64,000 bases of DNA from Kitasatospora acidiphila (GCF_006636205.1 NZ_VIGB01000003.1:4020501-4084500); one strand, 5' to 3'; numbered from the stretch's first letter, positions 48,616-58,135 are shown. A program made the numbers and translations. Notes: generated by a model not told the origin, from the sequence alone.

Positions 48616-48625
48616 CACCCTCTAC
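48616..48625. other. attR core (right prophage junction)
   Basis: CACCCTCTAC, matching the left core. To its right the dtd reading frame resumes (GDARKGRRPTW). Confidence 0.9.
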
Positions 48626-48817
48626 GGCGACGCCCGCAAGGGCCGCCGCCCCACCTGGAACGCCGCCGCGCCCGGCCCGGTCGCCGAGCCGCTGGTGGCC
48701 GAGGTGGTCGAGCAGCTGCGCACCCTCGGCGCCAAGGTGGAGACCGGCCGGTTCGGCGCGGACATGAAGGTCTCACTGGTGAACGACGGGCCGTTCACCG
48801 TGCTGCTGGAGGTCTGA
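48616..48817 (+). pseudogene. dtd: 3' fragment of dtd
   Basis: Codes the remaining Dtd C terminus, from LYGDARKGRRPTWNAAAP to the end VNDGPFTVLLEV, including the Gly-cisPro motif. The frame is open only from 48590 and has no start codon or ribosome site, so it is a remnant. Joined with 4148-4417 it makes a full Dtd with a 12-residue insert. Confidence 0.92.
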
Positions 48818-48830
48818 TCCCCGGCAGCCG

Positions 48831-49793
48831 TCAGGGCGCCACCACGACCTCCTGGGTGCCCGGCACGGTGCCGGCCAGCAGCACCGCGTCCACCGGGGTG
48901 TTCCGCTTGACCAGGGCGAGCGCGATCGGGCCCAGCTCGTAGTGGCGGGCCGAGGAGGTCACGAAGCCCACCGGGCGGCCCTGAGGGTCGCCGGCCGGGC
49001 GCAGCTCGGTGCCGTGCGGGGGCAGGGTCTCCTCGGTGCCGTCCAGGTGCAGGAAGACCAGGCGGCGCGGCGGCCTGCCCAGGTTGTGCACCCGGGCCAC
49101 GGTCTCCTGGCCGCGGTAGCAGCCCTTGTTGAGGTGGACGGCGGTGCGCAGCCAGTCCACCTCGTGCGGGATGGTGCGGTGGTCGGTCTCGAAGCCCAGC
49201 CGCGGGCGGTGCGCCTCGATCCGCAGCGCCTCGTACGCCCAGACGCCCGCCGGGCTGCCGAACTCCTCGGTGAGCGCGGCGAGTTCGGCGCGCGGCAGGA
49301 ACAGGTCGCGGCCCCACGGGAGTTCCCGCACGGCGGCCGCCGCCGTGGCCGCGGCCGGATTGCCGGCCGGCAGGTGGACCACCGCGAACTGCTCGGTGGC
49401 GTCGGCGATCTCGACCCGGTACATGAACTTCATCCGCTCCAGGTACTCGATCAGCGCGCCCTGGGTGCCGGGCTCGACGTGCGCCCAGGTGGTGGTGCCG
49501 TCGTCGACCAGGTAGAGGGCGTGCTCGACGTGCCCGTGCGGGGAGAGGATCAGCGCCTCCACGGCCTGCTGCGGCGGGAGTTCGCTGACGTGCTGGGTGA
49601 CCAGCAGGTGCAGCCAGCTGAGCCGGTCCGGGCCGGTCACGGTGACCACGCCGCGGTGCGACAGGTCGGCGAAGGCGCGGCCGGCGGCCAGTTCGCGCTG
49701 TTCGCGGAAGAGGTCGCCGTAGTGCGCCGCGACCCCCTCGTCGGGCCCCTCGGCGGGGACGGCTCCGGGCAGGGACAGCAGCGGGCTCTTCAT
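48831..49793 (-). CDS. ygfZ: YgfZ/GcvT-like folate-binding protein
   Basis: 320 aa. KGCYRGQETVAR (about residue 229) is the family signature; ADLSHRGVVTVTGPDRLSWL opens the GcvT-like fold. YgfZ helps iron-sulphur enzyme assembly or repair using tetrahydrofolate. ATG 49793. It precedes the nur-type regulator gene, which runs in the same direction, with only 10 bp between them. Confidence 0.9.
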   Translation of the reverse strand: MKSPLLSLPGAVPAEGPDEGVAAHYGDLFREQRELAAGRAFADLSHRGVVTVTGPDRLSWLHLLVTQHVSELPPQQAVEALILSPHGHVEHALYLVDDGTTTWAHVEPGTQGALIEYLERMKFMYRVEIADATEQFAVVHLPAGNPAAATAAAAVRELPWGRDLFLPRAELAALTEEFGSPAGVWAYEALRIEAHRPRLGFETDHRTIPHEVDWLRTAVHLNKGCYRGQETVARVHNLGRPPRRLVFLHLDGTEETLPPHGTELRPAGDPQGRPVGFVTSSARHYELGPIALALVKRNTPVDAVLLAGTVPGTQEVVVAP

Positions 49794-49803
49794 GCCCGCC
49801 AGC

Positions 49804-50247
49804 TTACGACTGCCCCTGCCGGAGCTTGGCCGTGCAGTCGGCGCAGCGGCCGAAGATCGCGAAGTGCTTGAGGTCGGTGTCGAAGCCGTGCTGGTCGCGC
49901 AGGGCGTCGATGAGCGGGGTGGCGATCGCGGTGTCGGTCTCGATGACCGAGCCGCAGTCCCGGCAGACCAGGTGCAGATGGTGGTGGCGGCCGGCCAGGT
50001 GGTAGGTCGGCGCGCCGTGGCCCAGGTGGGCGTGCGAGACCAGGCCCAGCTCCTCCAGCAGCTCCAGGTTGCGGTAGACCGTGGAGATGTTCACCCCGCT
50101 GGCGGTCCGCCGGACCTGGGAGAGGATCTCCTCCGGGGTGGCGTGGTCGAGCACGTCCACCGCCTCCAGCACCAGCTGGCGCTGCGGGGTGAGGCGGTAG
50201 CCGCGCTCGCGCAGGTCGGCCTTCCAGTCGGTCGTACCGTCGTTCAC
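49804..50247 (-). CDS. nur: Fur-family regulator, Nur type (nickel)
   Basis: 147 aa. GYRLTPQRQLVLEAVDVLDH and SGVNISTVYRNLELLEELGL form the winged helix; HLGHGAPTYHLAGRHHHLHL and CRDCGSV then CADC are the metal sites. The HAHLGHG...HHHxHLVC pattern is nearly that of Streptomyces Nur, the nickel-responsive regulator of sodF/sodN and nickel uptake (from memory). GTG 50247. Confidence 0.85.
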   Translation of the reverse strand: MNDGTTDWKADLRERGYRLTPQRQLVLEAVDVLDHATPEEILSQVRRTASGVNISTVYRNLELLEELGLVSHAHLGHGAPTYHLAGRHHHLHLVCRDCGSVIETDTAIATPLIDALRDQHGFDTDLKHFAIFGRCADCTAKLRQGQS

Positions 50248-50306
50248 TGCGTTGATGCCGTCCCTCGCTCGGTGGGGATCGGTGGCGACCGGTGAGGCCC
50301 GGCCGG

Positions 50307-50891
50307 TCAGCGGAAGAAGGCGATCCCGTCGTCCGGCAGGTCGTTGACGTCCTTGACCAGCTGGGCCGGGTTGAGCACCTTCTTGAGCTGGGCGGACATG
50401 TACGGGCGCAGCGGCACCTCGGGTGCCTGCTTCTCGCCGACCCAGAGCAGCTGCTCCTCGACGAAGCCGTAGAGCCGCTTGCCGCCGCTGTACGGGGCCG
50501 AGCCCTCGACCCGGGCCACGGCGTCGGTGGCCAGCTCGATCTGGGGCTTGCCGTCGGCCAGCTTGCCGTACCAGATCTCGACGGTGCCGTCGTCGCGGAC
50601 CAGCGAGAGCTCCACCTCGCGCTCGCCGCTGGTGCCGCGCTGGTTGGTGGTGACGCGCCAGAAGCCGTGCTCGTTCTCCAGCGGGCGGACCTTGTCGCCC
50701 TCGGCGTTCAGCACCCAGGTGCGGGAGCGGAACTCCAGGAACGGCCGGCCGTCGTGCCGGAACACGATCTCCTGGCCGAAGTTGCACTTCTCCGAGCCGG
50801 GGAAGTCGTGGACGCCCGCGCCCTCCCAGGTGCCGAGGAGGAAAGCCAGCGAAACGACGTCCGGGTGGAGGTCAGAAGGGATCTCGATCAT
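50307..50891 (-). CDS. FABP/nitrobindin-like heme-binding protein
   Basis: 194 aa. FLLGTWEGAGVHDFPG contains the GTWxGxG motif; a beta-barrel follows, with FLEFRSRTWVL and HGFWRV. Nitrobindins bind ferric heme and can act on NO or peroxynitrite. ATG 50891 preferred over a frame to 50924. It is divergent from no near gene; spacing to nur is 59 bp. Confidence 0.85.
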   Translation of the reverse strand: MIEIPSDLHPDVVSLAFLLGTWEGAGVHDFPGSEKCNFGQEIVFRHDGRPFLEFRSRTWVLNAEGDKVRPLENEHGFWRVTTNQRGTSGEREVELSLVRDDGTVEIWYGKLADGKPQIELATDAVARVEGSAPYSGGKRLYGFVEEQLLWVGEKQAPEVPLRPYMSAQLKKVLNPAQLVKDVNDLPDDGIAFFR

Positions 50892-50945
50892 GGTCCTGAG
50901 GGCGGTCGGGGATTGAGCGGACAACCCCTACGGTACCGGGAGGGA

Positions 50946-51053
50946 TCAGCGCTGGCCCTGGTACAGCTTCATCACCGAGAAGGCGGCGAACCAGACGATC
51001 ACGATGGACATGACGGCCAGCAGAACATCGAAGAAGATCTCAAGGCCACTCAT
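50946..51053 (-). CDS. 35-aa single-pass membrane protein
   Basis: MSGLEIFFDVLLAVMSIVIV then a basic end (YQGQR). Short membrane proteins of this type are conserved in streptomycetes next to the nitrobindin gene (from memory). ATG 51053 follows GGAGCG. Function unknown. Confidence 0.65.
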   Translation of the reverse strand: MSGLEIFFDVLLAVMSIVIVWFAAFSVMKLYQGQR

Positions 51054-51164
51054 GGGGCGCTCCCGGTTCGGCTCAACTACGGACGGACGGTGACGGCGCG
51101 AGTCTATCGGTCGGGCACCGGGGTGACGCGGTGAGGGCCGCCACAACCGGTCTAGGCTGAGCGC

Positions 51165-51527
51165 GTGTCGAAGAAGCTGGTCATCAAGGTCACCGCCGGA
51201 GCCGATGCGCCCGAGCGCTGCTCCCAGGCGTTCACCGTCGCGGCCGTCGCGGTCGCCAGCGGGGTCGAGGTCTCGCTCTGGCTCACCGGGGAGTCGTCCT
51301 GGTTCGCGCTGCCCGGCCGGGCCGCCGAGTTCGAGCTTCCGCATGCCGCGCCGCTGCCGGAGCTGCTGGAGGGGATCCTGGCGGCCGGCACGGTCACGCT
51401 GTGCACCCAGTGCGCGGCCCGCCGGGGCATCGAGCAGGCCGACGTGGTGGCCGGTGTCCGGATCGCGGGCGCCCAGGTCTTCGTCAGCGAGATCATGGGC
51501 GACGGGGTGCAGGCGCTGGTCTACTGA
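51165..51527 (+). CDS. DsrE/DsrF-like protein
   Basis: 120 aa. KKLVIKVTAGADAPERCSQA, LWLTGESSWFA, and LCTQCAARRGI with ADVVAGVRIAGAQ: the DsrE-type alpha-beta fold, with Cys that may carry sulphur. The GTG is six bases after TAGGCT, so it may be translated from a leaderless mRNA. Confidence 0.85.
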   Translation: MSKKLVIKVTAGADAPERCSQAFTVAAVAVASGVEVSLWLTGESSWFALPGRAAEFELPHAAPLPELLEGILAAGTVTLCTQCAARRGIEQADVVAGVRIAGAQVFVSEIMGDGVQALVY

Positions 51528-51532
51528 CGGTT

Positions 51533-51829
51533 CTACTGACTGTCCCGGGGCTCCCGGGGCTCCCGGGGCTCGTGGTCGGGACGGTCGCGGTCGTGGCCCG
51601 GCTTGTCCCAGTCCGGGTCGTCCCAGCGCGGGTCCTCCCACCAGTCGTCCTCGGGGTCGCGCCGGTTGGCGAAGACGGCCGCCAGCGGCGGGATCACCAT
51701 GGCCACCACGCACATGCCGATCGCCGCGCCGACCGAGAAGAACCGCACGACTCCCCAGGCCAGGACGAAGAGCCCGAGGCAGACGCCCATCATCACGAAG
51801 TAGTAGCGGTGCCGGTTGCGCTGCTGCAC
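51533..51829 (-). CDS. DUF3099 membrane protein
   Basis: 98 aa, two membrane helices (YYFVMMGVCLGLFVLAWGVV and GMCVVAMVIPPLAAVF), then an acidic Asp/Pro/Trp-rich tail. DUF3099 proteins are actinobacterial and of unknown function. GTG 51829 chosen; upstream starts cannot be ruled out. Confidence 0.75.
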   Translation of the reverse strand: MQQRNRHRYYFVMMGVCLGLFVLAWGVVRFFSVGAAIGMCVVAMVIPPLAAVFANRRDPEDDWWEDPRWDDPDWDKPGHDRDRPDHEPREPREPRDSQ

Positions 51830-51860
51830 ACCTTCACGGTAGAGCGTTCGCGGTGAAGCG

Positions 51861-51890
51861 ACGAGCCCCCGCCTGGGCAGGGGCTCGTCG
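51861..51890 (-). terminator. Hairpin between DUF1416 and DUF3099 genes
   Basis: GACGAGCCCC and GGGGCTCGTC form a perfect 10-bp stem around a 10-base loop. No T-run on either strand. It follows the DUF1416 gene. Confidence 0.55.
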
Positions 51891-51912
51891 CTCGGTTCGG
51901 GCGGATCGCCGC

Positions 51913-52203
51913 TCAGACCGCGATCGGGACCTCGGTCAGCGCGCCCTTGGACGCGACCACCTTGCGGTCCACGGTCGCGCCCGGCACCAGCGCACGCACG
52001 GTCCACTGGCCCTCGGCCGCGAAGAAGCGGAACTGGCCGGTCGCCGAGGTCGGCACCTCGGCGGTGAACTCGCCGCTCGCGTCGAGCAGCCGGACATAGC
52101 CGTTGACCGGCTCGCCGTCGCGGGTCACCGAACCCTGGATGATCGTCTCGTTCGCCACGTCAACTCCTGCCAGGTCGGGCCCGCCGGCCTTCGCACCACA
52201 CAT
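51913..52203 (-). CDS. DUF1416 protein
   Basis: 96 aa; MCGAKAGGPDLAGVDVANET opens the family, and a beta-sandwich follows (GQFRFFAAEGQWTVRALVPG). It always sits behind the sulfurtransferase in streptomycetes, so likely serves sulphur metabolism or thiosulfate chemistry. ATG 52203. Confidence 0.85.
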   Translation of the reverse strand: MCGAKAGGPDLAGVDVANETIIQGSVTRDGEPVNGYVRLLDASGEFTAEVPTSATGQFRFFAAEGQWTVRALVPGATVDRKVVASKGALTEVPIAV

Positions 52204-52239
52204 GTCTGTTCTCCTTGCTCGTGAAGCCGCGCGCGGTGC

Positions 52240-53082
52240 TCAGTTGGCGCCGAGCTCGATCGGCACGCCGACCAGGCTGCCGTACTCGGTCCAGGAGCCG
52301 TCGTAGTTCTTGACGTTCTCCTGGCCCAGCAGCTGGTGCAGCACGAACCAGGTGAGCGCGGAGCGCTCGCCGATCCGGCAGTAGGCGATGGTGTCCTTGG
52401 ACAGGTCGACGCCCTCGGCCGCGTAGAGGGCGCGCAGCTCGTCGTCCGACTTGAAGGTGCCGTCGTCGTTGGCGTTCTTCGACCACGGGATGTTGCGGGC
52501 GCTCGGCACGTGGCCCGGGCGCTGCGACTGCTCCTGCGGCAGGTGGGCCGGGGCCAGCAGGCGGCCGGAGAACTCGTCGGGCGAGCGGACGTCGACCAGG
52601 TTCTTGGTGCCGATGGCGTTCACCACGTCGTCGCGGAAGGCGCGCAGGGCGGTGTTCTGGGCCTGGGCCCGGTAGTCGGTGGCCGGGCGGTTGGGGACCT
52701 CGGCGCCGTCGACCAGGTCGCGGGAGTCCAGCTCCCACTTCTTGCGGCCGCCGTCGAGCAGGCGCACGTCCTGGTGGCCGTAGAGCTTGAAGTACCAGAA
52801 GGCGTAGGAGGCGAACCAGTTGTTGTTGCCGCCGTAGAGCACCACGGTGTCGTCGTTGGCGATGCCCTTGGCGCTCAGCAGCGCCTCGAAGCCGGCCTGG
52901 TCGATGAAGTCGCGGCGGACCGGGTCCTGGAGGTCCTTCTTCCAGTCGATCCGGACGGCGTTCTTGATGTGGTTCTTGTCGTACGCGGCGGTGTCCTCGT
53001 CCACCTCGACGATGACGACCTTCGGGTCGTCCAGGTGGGCCTGGACCCAGTCGGCGTCGACCAGGACGTCACTGCGGCTCAT
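52240..53082 (-). CDS. cysA: Thiosulfate sulfurtransferase (rhodanese), CysA type
   Basis: 280 aa with two rhodanese domains. The active Cys is in IAYCRIGERSALTWFV; PDEFSGR and GHVPSARNIPW are typical. It moves sulphane sulphur to acceptors. ATG 53082 chosen because SRSDVLVDADWV is the conserved start. A Cys-containing leader peptide lies about 230 bp upstream, so expression probably responds to cysteine or sulphur. Confidence 0.92.
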   Translation of the reverse strand: MSRSDVLVDADWVQAHLDDPKVVIVEVDEDTAAYDKNHIKNAVRIDWKKDLQDPVRRDFIDQAGFEALLSAKGIANDDTVVLYGGNNNWFASYAFWYFKLYGHQDVRLLDGGRKKWELDSRDLVDGAEVPNRPATDYRAQAQNTALRAFRDDVVNAIGTKNLVDVRSPDEFSGRLLAPAHLPQEQSQRPGHVPSARNIPWSKNANDDGTFKSDDELRALYAAEGVDLSKDTIAYCRIGERSALTWFVLHQLLGQENVKNYDGSWTEYGSLVGVPIELGAN

Positions 53083-53313
53083 GTCTTCTGTCTCCATCCG
53101 GGGGCGGTTGGCGGAAGGTGATGGCCCGGACGGCGGTCGATTGGCCCTGTAAGTCCACTTGTCCGATTTTCTGTCCGGATAGTGGGATGATGAACGGGGT
53201 ACGAGGTGCCGTCGGGCAGTACGCGGGAGGTGCGGCCGCGGGCTTTGAACATGCCCGATCCGGCCGCGGCAGCAGGTGGGTAGCGCTTGGAGCCTGCCTG
53301 GGCAGGCCGCCGA
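53083..53313 (-). promoter_or_regulatory. Leader/attenuator region of the sulfurtransferase operon
   Basis: 231 bases between leader peptide and structural gene. It starts with an inverted repeat GCCTGCC/GGCAGGC (near 53295-53308), and CGGCCGCGG-rich stems follow (around 53225-53270). The arrangement fits ribosome-paced attenuation. Antiterminator pairs were not worked out. Confidence 0.45.
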
Positions 53314-53394
53314 TCAGCGCATTCGACACAGGCAGGCAGCCACGCGGCAGAGGTCTACCGCCCGCCGCTTGGTGAGATTCGCCTGTCGCTTCAT
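53314..53394 (-). CDS. Cys-containing leader peptide
   Basis: 26 aa, with a basic start (MKRQANLTKRRAVDLCR) and three Cys (DLCRVAACLCRMR). This peptide form precedes the cysA-type sulfurtransferase genes in streptomycetes (annotated as putative leader peptide, from memory). It likely senses charged tRNA-Cys. Confidence 0.8.
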   Translation of the reverse strand: MKRQANLTKRRAVDLCRVAACLCRMR

Positions 53395-53509
53395 GGGCAC
53401 GATGCTAGGGAGCCGATCCCGTCCCTGTCACCAACATGTCGAATAGTGAGATGAAATATGTCGGATGCTGGGATTTGACCCCGTCCCGACCGTGCTCGGC
53501 CGGTCGGAC

Positions 53510-54205
53510 TCAGCTGGTCAGCGTGACGCCGGTGCCCGCGAAGGAGAGTTCGATGCCGCCCGGCTGCGGCGTCACGCTGTCCAGGTGCAGCCCCACCGGC
53601 AGCCCCTGCAGGGTGAAGCTCTTGGCGCCGAGGTCCCGCTGGATCATCCCGCCCACGCCGGGCATGGCGGCGAGGCCGGGCGGCAGGTTGCCGACGCTGC
53701 CGACCAGGATCGTGTTGCCGTTGTTCTGCAGCGTCACCGTGGCGGACAGCTTCTGGCCGAGCATCTCGTAGCCCACCTTGACCAGCCCGGGGCCGCCGTA
53801 GCCGAGCGAGATCCGCGAGTCCAGGCCCATCAGGTCGTGCACCTCCTGGTAGCCGATCAGGCCGTGGCCGCTCCCCGAGTCCACCGTCGCCGAGGTGTAG
53901 CCGGAGTTCACCTTCACCCCGCTCAGATCGGCCCGGAAGTCGTGCAGCTGGACGCTCTGCCCGCCGTTGCCGGTCAGCGTCATGCTGGCGGCCGACAGCG
54001 AGACCTTGCCGAGCTTCTGGTCGATCAGGTCGGTCAGGAACGGCATGTCGTCGATGGAGACCGTGGGACGCCCCGAGATGCCCTGGTGGCCGGCCAGCTT
54101 GTCGGCCGCCTGGCTCTCCGCCACGTTCACGGCCACCCGGTCCGCGCCCACCAGCAGGCCGGCGAGCGCCACGACCGGGACGGTCACCTTGATCCAGGTC
54201 CGCAT
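53510..54205 (-). CDS. DUF2993 (LmeA-type) lipid-binding-like protein
   Basis: 231 aa. N-terminal membrane helix (WIKVTVPVVALAGLLVGAD), then the DUF2993 beta-fold (RPTVSIDDMPFLTDLIDQKL ... DFRADLSGVKV). Mycobacterial LmeA binds lipids and serves mannan export; function here unknown. ATG 54205 follows GGGAGAG. Confidence 0.82.
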   Translation of the reverse strand: MRTWIKVTVPVVALAGLLVGADRVAVNVAESQAADKLAGHQGISGRPTVSIDDMPFLTDLIDQKLGKVSLSAASMTLTGNGGQSVQLHDFRADLSGVKVNSGYTSATVDSGSGHGLIGYQEVHDLMGLDSRISLGYGGPGLVKVGYEMLGQKLSATVTLQNNGNTILVGSVGNLPPGLAAMPGVGGMIQRDLGAKSFTLQGLPVGLHLDSVTPQPGGIELSFAGTGVTLTS

Positions 54206-54323
54206 CGACTTCCCTCTCCCCGTTGACGGCCACCGGTGCTCCCCCGGCGGCCCTGCCATCGCCGGTACGACGATCCACCGGTGACCATGGTTCCGGTCGG
54301 CCCGACCGCCGGGCCCGGCGGGG

Positions 54324-54635
54324 TCACCCGCCGGCGAACGGCGGCAGCACCTCCACGGTGCCGCCCTCGGCCAGCCGCACCTCGGCGCGGTCCCGGCCGC
54401 CCACCGGCTCGCTGTCCACCAGGTAGGAGCAGATGTCCAGCAGCCGGACGAAGCCCGGCCGGTCGGCGTGCCGCTGCCGCACCTGCGCCAGCGCCTCGGC
54501 CAGCGTGGCCGCCCGGTAGGGCTCCTCGGCGATGCCCGCCTCGGCCTTGGCGGCCGCCCAGTAGCGGATCGTCCCGGTCACCTCCGCCATCGGCGCATCC
54601 GGGAGGCCGGCGGAGGGTTCGGTGGTCGCGGACAT
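54324..54635 (-). CDS. MoaD/ThiS-family sulphur carrier
   Basis: 103 aa ubiquitin-like fold, ending in PPFAGG, the required GG tail activated for sulphur transfer. A 20-residue Pro-containing extension precedes TGTIRYWAAAKAEAGI. It may act with the rhodanese nearby. ATG 54635. Confidence 0.85.
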   Translation of the reverse strand: MSATTEPSAGLPDAPMAEVTGTIRYWAAAKAEAGIAEEPYRAATLAEALAQVRQRHADRPGFVRLLDICSYLVDSEPVGGRDRAEVRLAEGGTVEVLPPFAGG

Positions 54636-55014
54636 CGTGCGGCCCCTTCTGCAAGATGGACGAATACGGATCCGGCGTGCCGTGCTCCATGATGGCCCGG
54701 CTCCGCCCGCACCGGGAACGCCCCAGGCCAGCCCGGTCGCACCGGGGGCGCACGCGGCACGACGCGATCTTCGTCACGCTGCTCCGCCCCTGCGTCGGCG
54801 GCCCCTGTTGGGCTATTCTCTCTGGTACGCAAGGGATCCGGGCAATGTCGCCCTCGGGTCCTTTTGTGCTTTCAGGACACCCATCCGGACGTCCTTGCGA
54901 GTGGTAACCCACCCGTGTCGGCTGTCGCACGACGATGTGTGCCCCACCAGCCGCACCACGAGCAGCCTGCGCAGTCCCGGCAGGCCACGGAGAAGCAAAG
55001 GGGACACCCCGGGT
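54636..55014 (+). other. Region upstream of glnR with a short ORF
   Basis: 379 bp. It must hold the glnR promoter; TATTCT (54815-54820) is a possible -10. A 27-codon frame (54935-55018) overlaps the glnR start by ATGA. Otherwise nothing recognised. Confidence 0.4.
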
Positions 55015-55018
55015 ATGA
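54935..55018 (+). CDS. Possible upstream ORF of glnR
   Basis: 27 aa, Pro/Ala-rich with two Cys. Its TGA overlaps the glnR ATG (ATGA), so it could couple translation. No clear ribosome site, so low confidence. Confidence 0.3.
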   Translation: MCAPPAAPRAACAVPAGHGEAKGTPRV

Positions 55019-55797
55019 GTTCTCTCCTCCTCCTCACCAACGCGCTGCAGCCCTCCGCCGAGGTACTGCCGGCCCTCGGCCTGCTGCTGCACCAGGTCCG
55101 GGTCGCCCCGGCCGAGGGCTCCGCCCTGGTCGACACCCCCAGCGCCGACGTCATACTGGTCGACGGCCGCCGCGACCTCCCGCAGATCCGCTCGCTCTGC
55201 CAGCTGCTCCGCTCCACCGGGGTGAGCGCCCCGCTGCTGCTGGTGGTCACCGAGGGCGGCCTGGCCGCCGTCACCGCCGAGTGGGGCGTCGACGACGTGC
55301 TGCTGGACACCGCGGGCCCGGCGGAGGTGGAGGCCCGGCTGCGGCTGGCGATCGGCCGCAAGGCGCAGGCCGCGGTGGACGACAGCCCGATGGAGATCCG
55401 CAACGGCGACCTCTCGGTGGACGAGGCCACCTACTCGGCCAAGCTCAAGGGCCGGGTGCTCGACCTCACGTTCAAGGAGTTCGAGCTGCTGAAGTACCTC
55501 GCCCAGCACCCCGGCCGGGTCTTCACCCGCGCCCAGCTGCTGCAGGAGGTCTGGGGCTACGACTACTTCGGCGGCACCCGGACCGTCGACGTGCACGTGC
55601 GGCGGTTGCGGGCCAAGCTCGGCGTCGAGCACGAGCAGCTGATCGGCACCGTGCGCAACGTCGGCTACCGCTTCGTGGTGCCCAACCAGGGCGACAAGAA
55701 CGACCGGTCGGCCGCCGACAGCGAGGCCCTGCCGACCGCCGACGGCGAAGCCCTCACCGAGGCCGAACAGCCGGTCCGCAGCACCGTCGAGGGCTGA
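55015..55797 (+). CDS. glnR: GlnR, OmpR-type global nitrogen regulator
   Basis: 260 aa. Opens SSLLLLTNALQPSAEVLPAL, and VDTPSADVILVDGRRDLPQI replaces a normal phospho-acceptor pocket (atypical receiver). The winged helix is FKEFELLKYLAQHPGRVFTR ... WGYDYFGGTRTVDVHVRRLR. It controls glnA, amtB and nitrate genes. ATG 55015, preceded by AAAGGGG. Confidence 0.95.
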   Translation: MSSLLLLTNALQPSAEVLPALGLLLHQVRVAPAEGSALVDTPSADVILVDGRRDLPQIRSLCQLLRSTGVSAPLLLVVTEGGLAAVTAEWGVDDVLLDTAGPAEVEARLRLAIGRKAQAAVDDSPMEIRNGDLSVDEATYSAKLKGRVLDLTFKEFELLKYLAQHPGRVFTRAQLLQEVWGYDYFGGTRTVDVHVRRLRAKLGVEHEQLIGTVRNVGYRFVVPNQGDKNDRSAADSEALPTADGEALTEAEQPVRSTVEG

Positions 55798-55871
55798 TCC
55801 CCCGCTCCGGGCCCGGGATGGTACCGGGCCCGGGCACTGGCGGGCTGGACATACACGCGTAGACTCCCTGC

Positions 55872-56945
55872 GTGGCCAAGGTGACGCGCGACGACGTAGC
55901 CCGACTGGCTGGGACCTCGACCGCGGTCGTCAGCTACGTGATCAACGATGGACCCCGCCCGGTGGCGCCCGCCACCAAGGAGCGGGTGCTCGCCGCGATC
56001 GAGCAACTCGGCTACCGGCCGAACAGCGTCGCGCAGGCGATGGCCTCCCGGCGCACCAATCTGATCGGCATGATCGTGCCGGACGCCCGGCAGCCGTTCT
56101 TCGCCGAGATGGCGCACGCCGTGGAACGCGCCGCCTCGGACCGCGGCAAGCTGGTGCTGATCGGCAACTCCGACTACGTCGAAGACCGCGAGATGCACTA
56201 CATCCAGGCCTTCCTGGGCATGCGGGTCTCCGGTCTGATCCTGGTCAGCCAGGGTGCGCCGCAGCGGGCCGCCAAGGAGTTCGCCGCGATGGAGGGCGCC
56301 AAGGTGGTGCTGCTGCACCGCCGCCCCGAGGCCGCCGACGACGTCTCGGTGGTCACCGACGACATCGGCGGCGCCGAGATGGTGGTCCGCCACCTGCTGG
56401 AGGTGCACGGACACCCGTACGTGGCCTGCTTCGGCGGCCCGGTGGACACCCCCGTGCCCGGCGACCCGGTCATCGACCACATCGCGGGCTGGCAGCGGGC
56501 CATGGCCACGACCGGCCAGGACAGCAACGGCCACCTGGTGGAGGCCCCCTTCCACCGCTACGGCGCCTACCAGGTCGCGCTGAAGCTGCTGAGCTCCCCC
56601 CAGCGGCCGCCGGCGATCTTCTGCTCCACCGACGACCAGGCGATCGGCGTGCTGCGGGCGGCCCGCGAGCTGAACCTGCGGGTTCCGGAGGACCTCGCGG
56701 TGGCCGGCTTCGACGACATCCCCGAGGCCGCGCTGGCCGACCCGCCGCTGACCACGGTGGCCAGCGAGGGCGAGGCGATGGCCCGGGCCGCCGTCGACCT
56801 GGTGCTGGACGACTCGCTGATGGTGCCCGGCTCGGCCACCGAGCGGGTGCGGCGGTTCCCGTCCCGTCTCGTGGTGCGGCGCTCCTGCGGCTGCCCCGGC
56901 GAGCCGGCCCTCGACGGGGCACCGAGCGGAGCGGGCGCAGAGTAA
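55872..56945 (+). CDS. LacI-family transcriptional regulator
   Basis: 357 aa. DDVARLAGTSTAVVSYVIND is the DNA-binding HTH; RRTNLIGMIVPDARQPFFAE starts the periplasmic-binding-like sensor, and FDDIPEAALADPPLTTV ends it. Ligand unknown. The GTG comes seven bases after TAGACT, suggesting a leaderless transcript. Follows glnR, as in S. coelicolor (from memory). Confidence 0.9.
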   Translation: MAKVTRDDVARLAGTSTAVVSYVINDGPRPVAPATKERVLAAIEQLGYRPNSVAQAMASRRTNLIGMIVPDARQPFFAEMAHAVERAASDRGKLVLIGNSDYVEDREMHYIQAFLGMRVSGLILVSQGAPQRAAKEFAAMEGAKVVLLHRRPEAADDVSVVTDDIGGAEMVVRHLLEVHGHPYVACFGGPVDTPVPGDPVIDHIAGWQRAMATTGQDSNGHLVEAPFHRYGAYQVALKLLSSPQRPPAIFCSTDDQAIGVLRAARELNLRVPEDLAVAGFDDIPEAALADPPLTTVASEGEAMARAAVDLVLDDSLMVPGSATERVRRFPSRLVVRRSCGCPGEPALDGAPSGAGAE

Positions 56946-57034
56946 CGCGCCTTTATGAGAAGCCAACGGGCTTCTCTGGCCGTTCTGACCCCACTCTCAT
57001 CGAACTCTCATCCGCCAGGCGGAGCGTGTGCTGC

Positions 57035-58135
<1,101 letters not shown>

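Larger units (their letters stand above)
4418..48625. mobile_element. Integrated siphovirus prophage (about 44.2 kb)
   Basis: It lies between the duplicated 10-bp core in dtd and carries integrase, excisionase, repressor, replication, packaging, head, tail and lysis genes, with no broken structural gene seen. The gene order (int near attP, minus-strand early genes on both sides, plus-strand late block in the centre) is what integration through attP of a circularised phage with cos near 15 kb would give. It is probably inducible: every essential module is present. Codon and base use is less GC-extreme than the flanks. Confidence 0.95.

Noticed and set aside
48590..48817. A separate small gene to the right of attR
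   Set aside because: It is the 3' end of dtd with no start codon.
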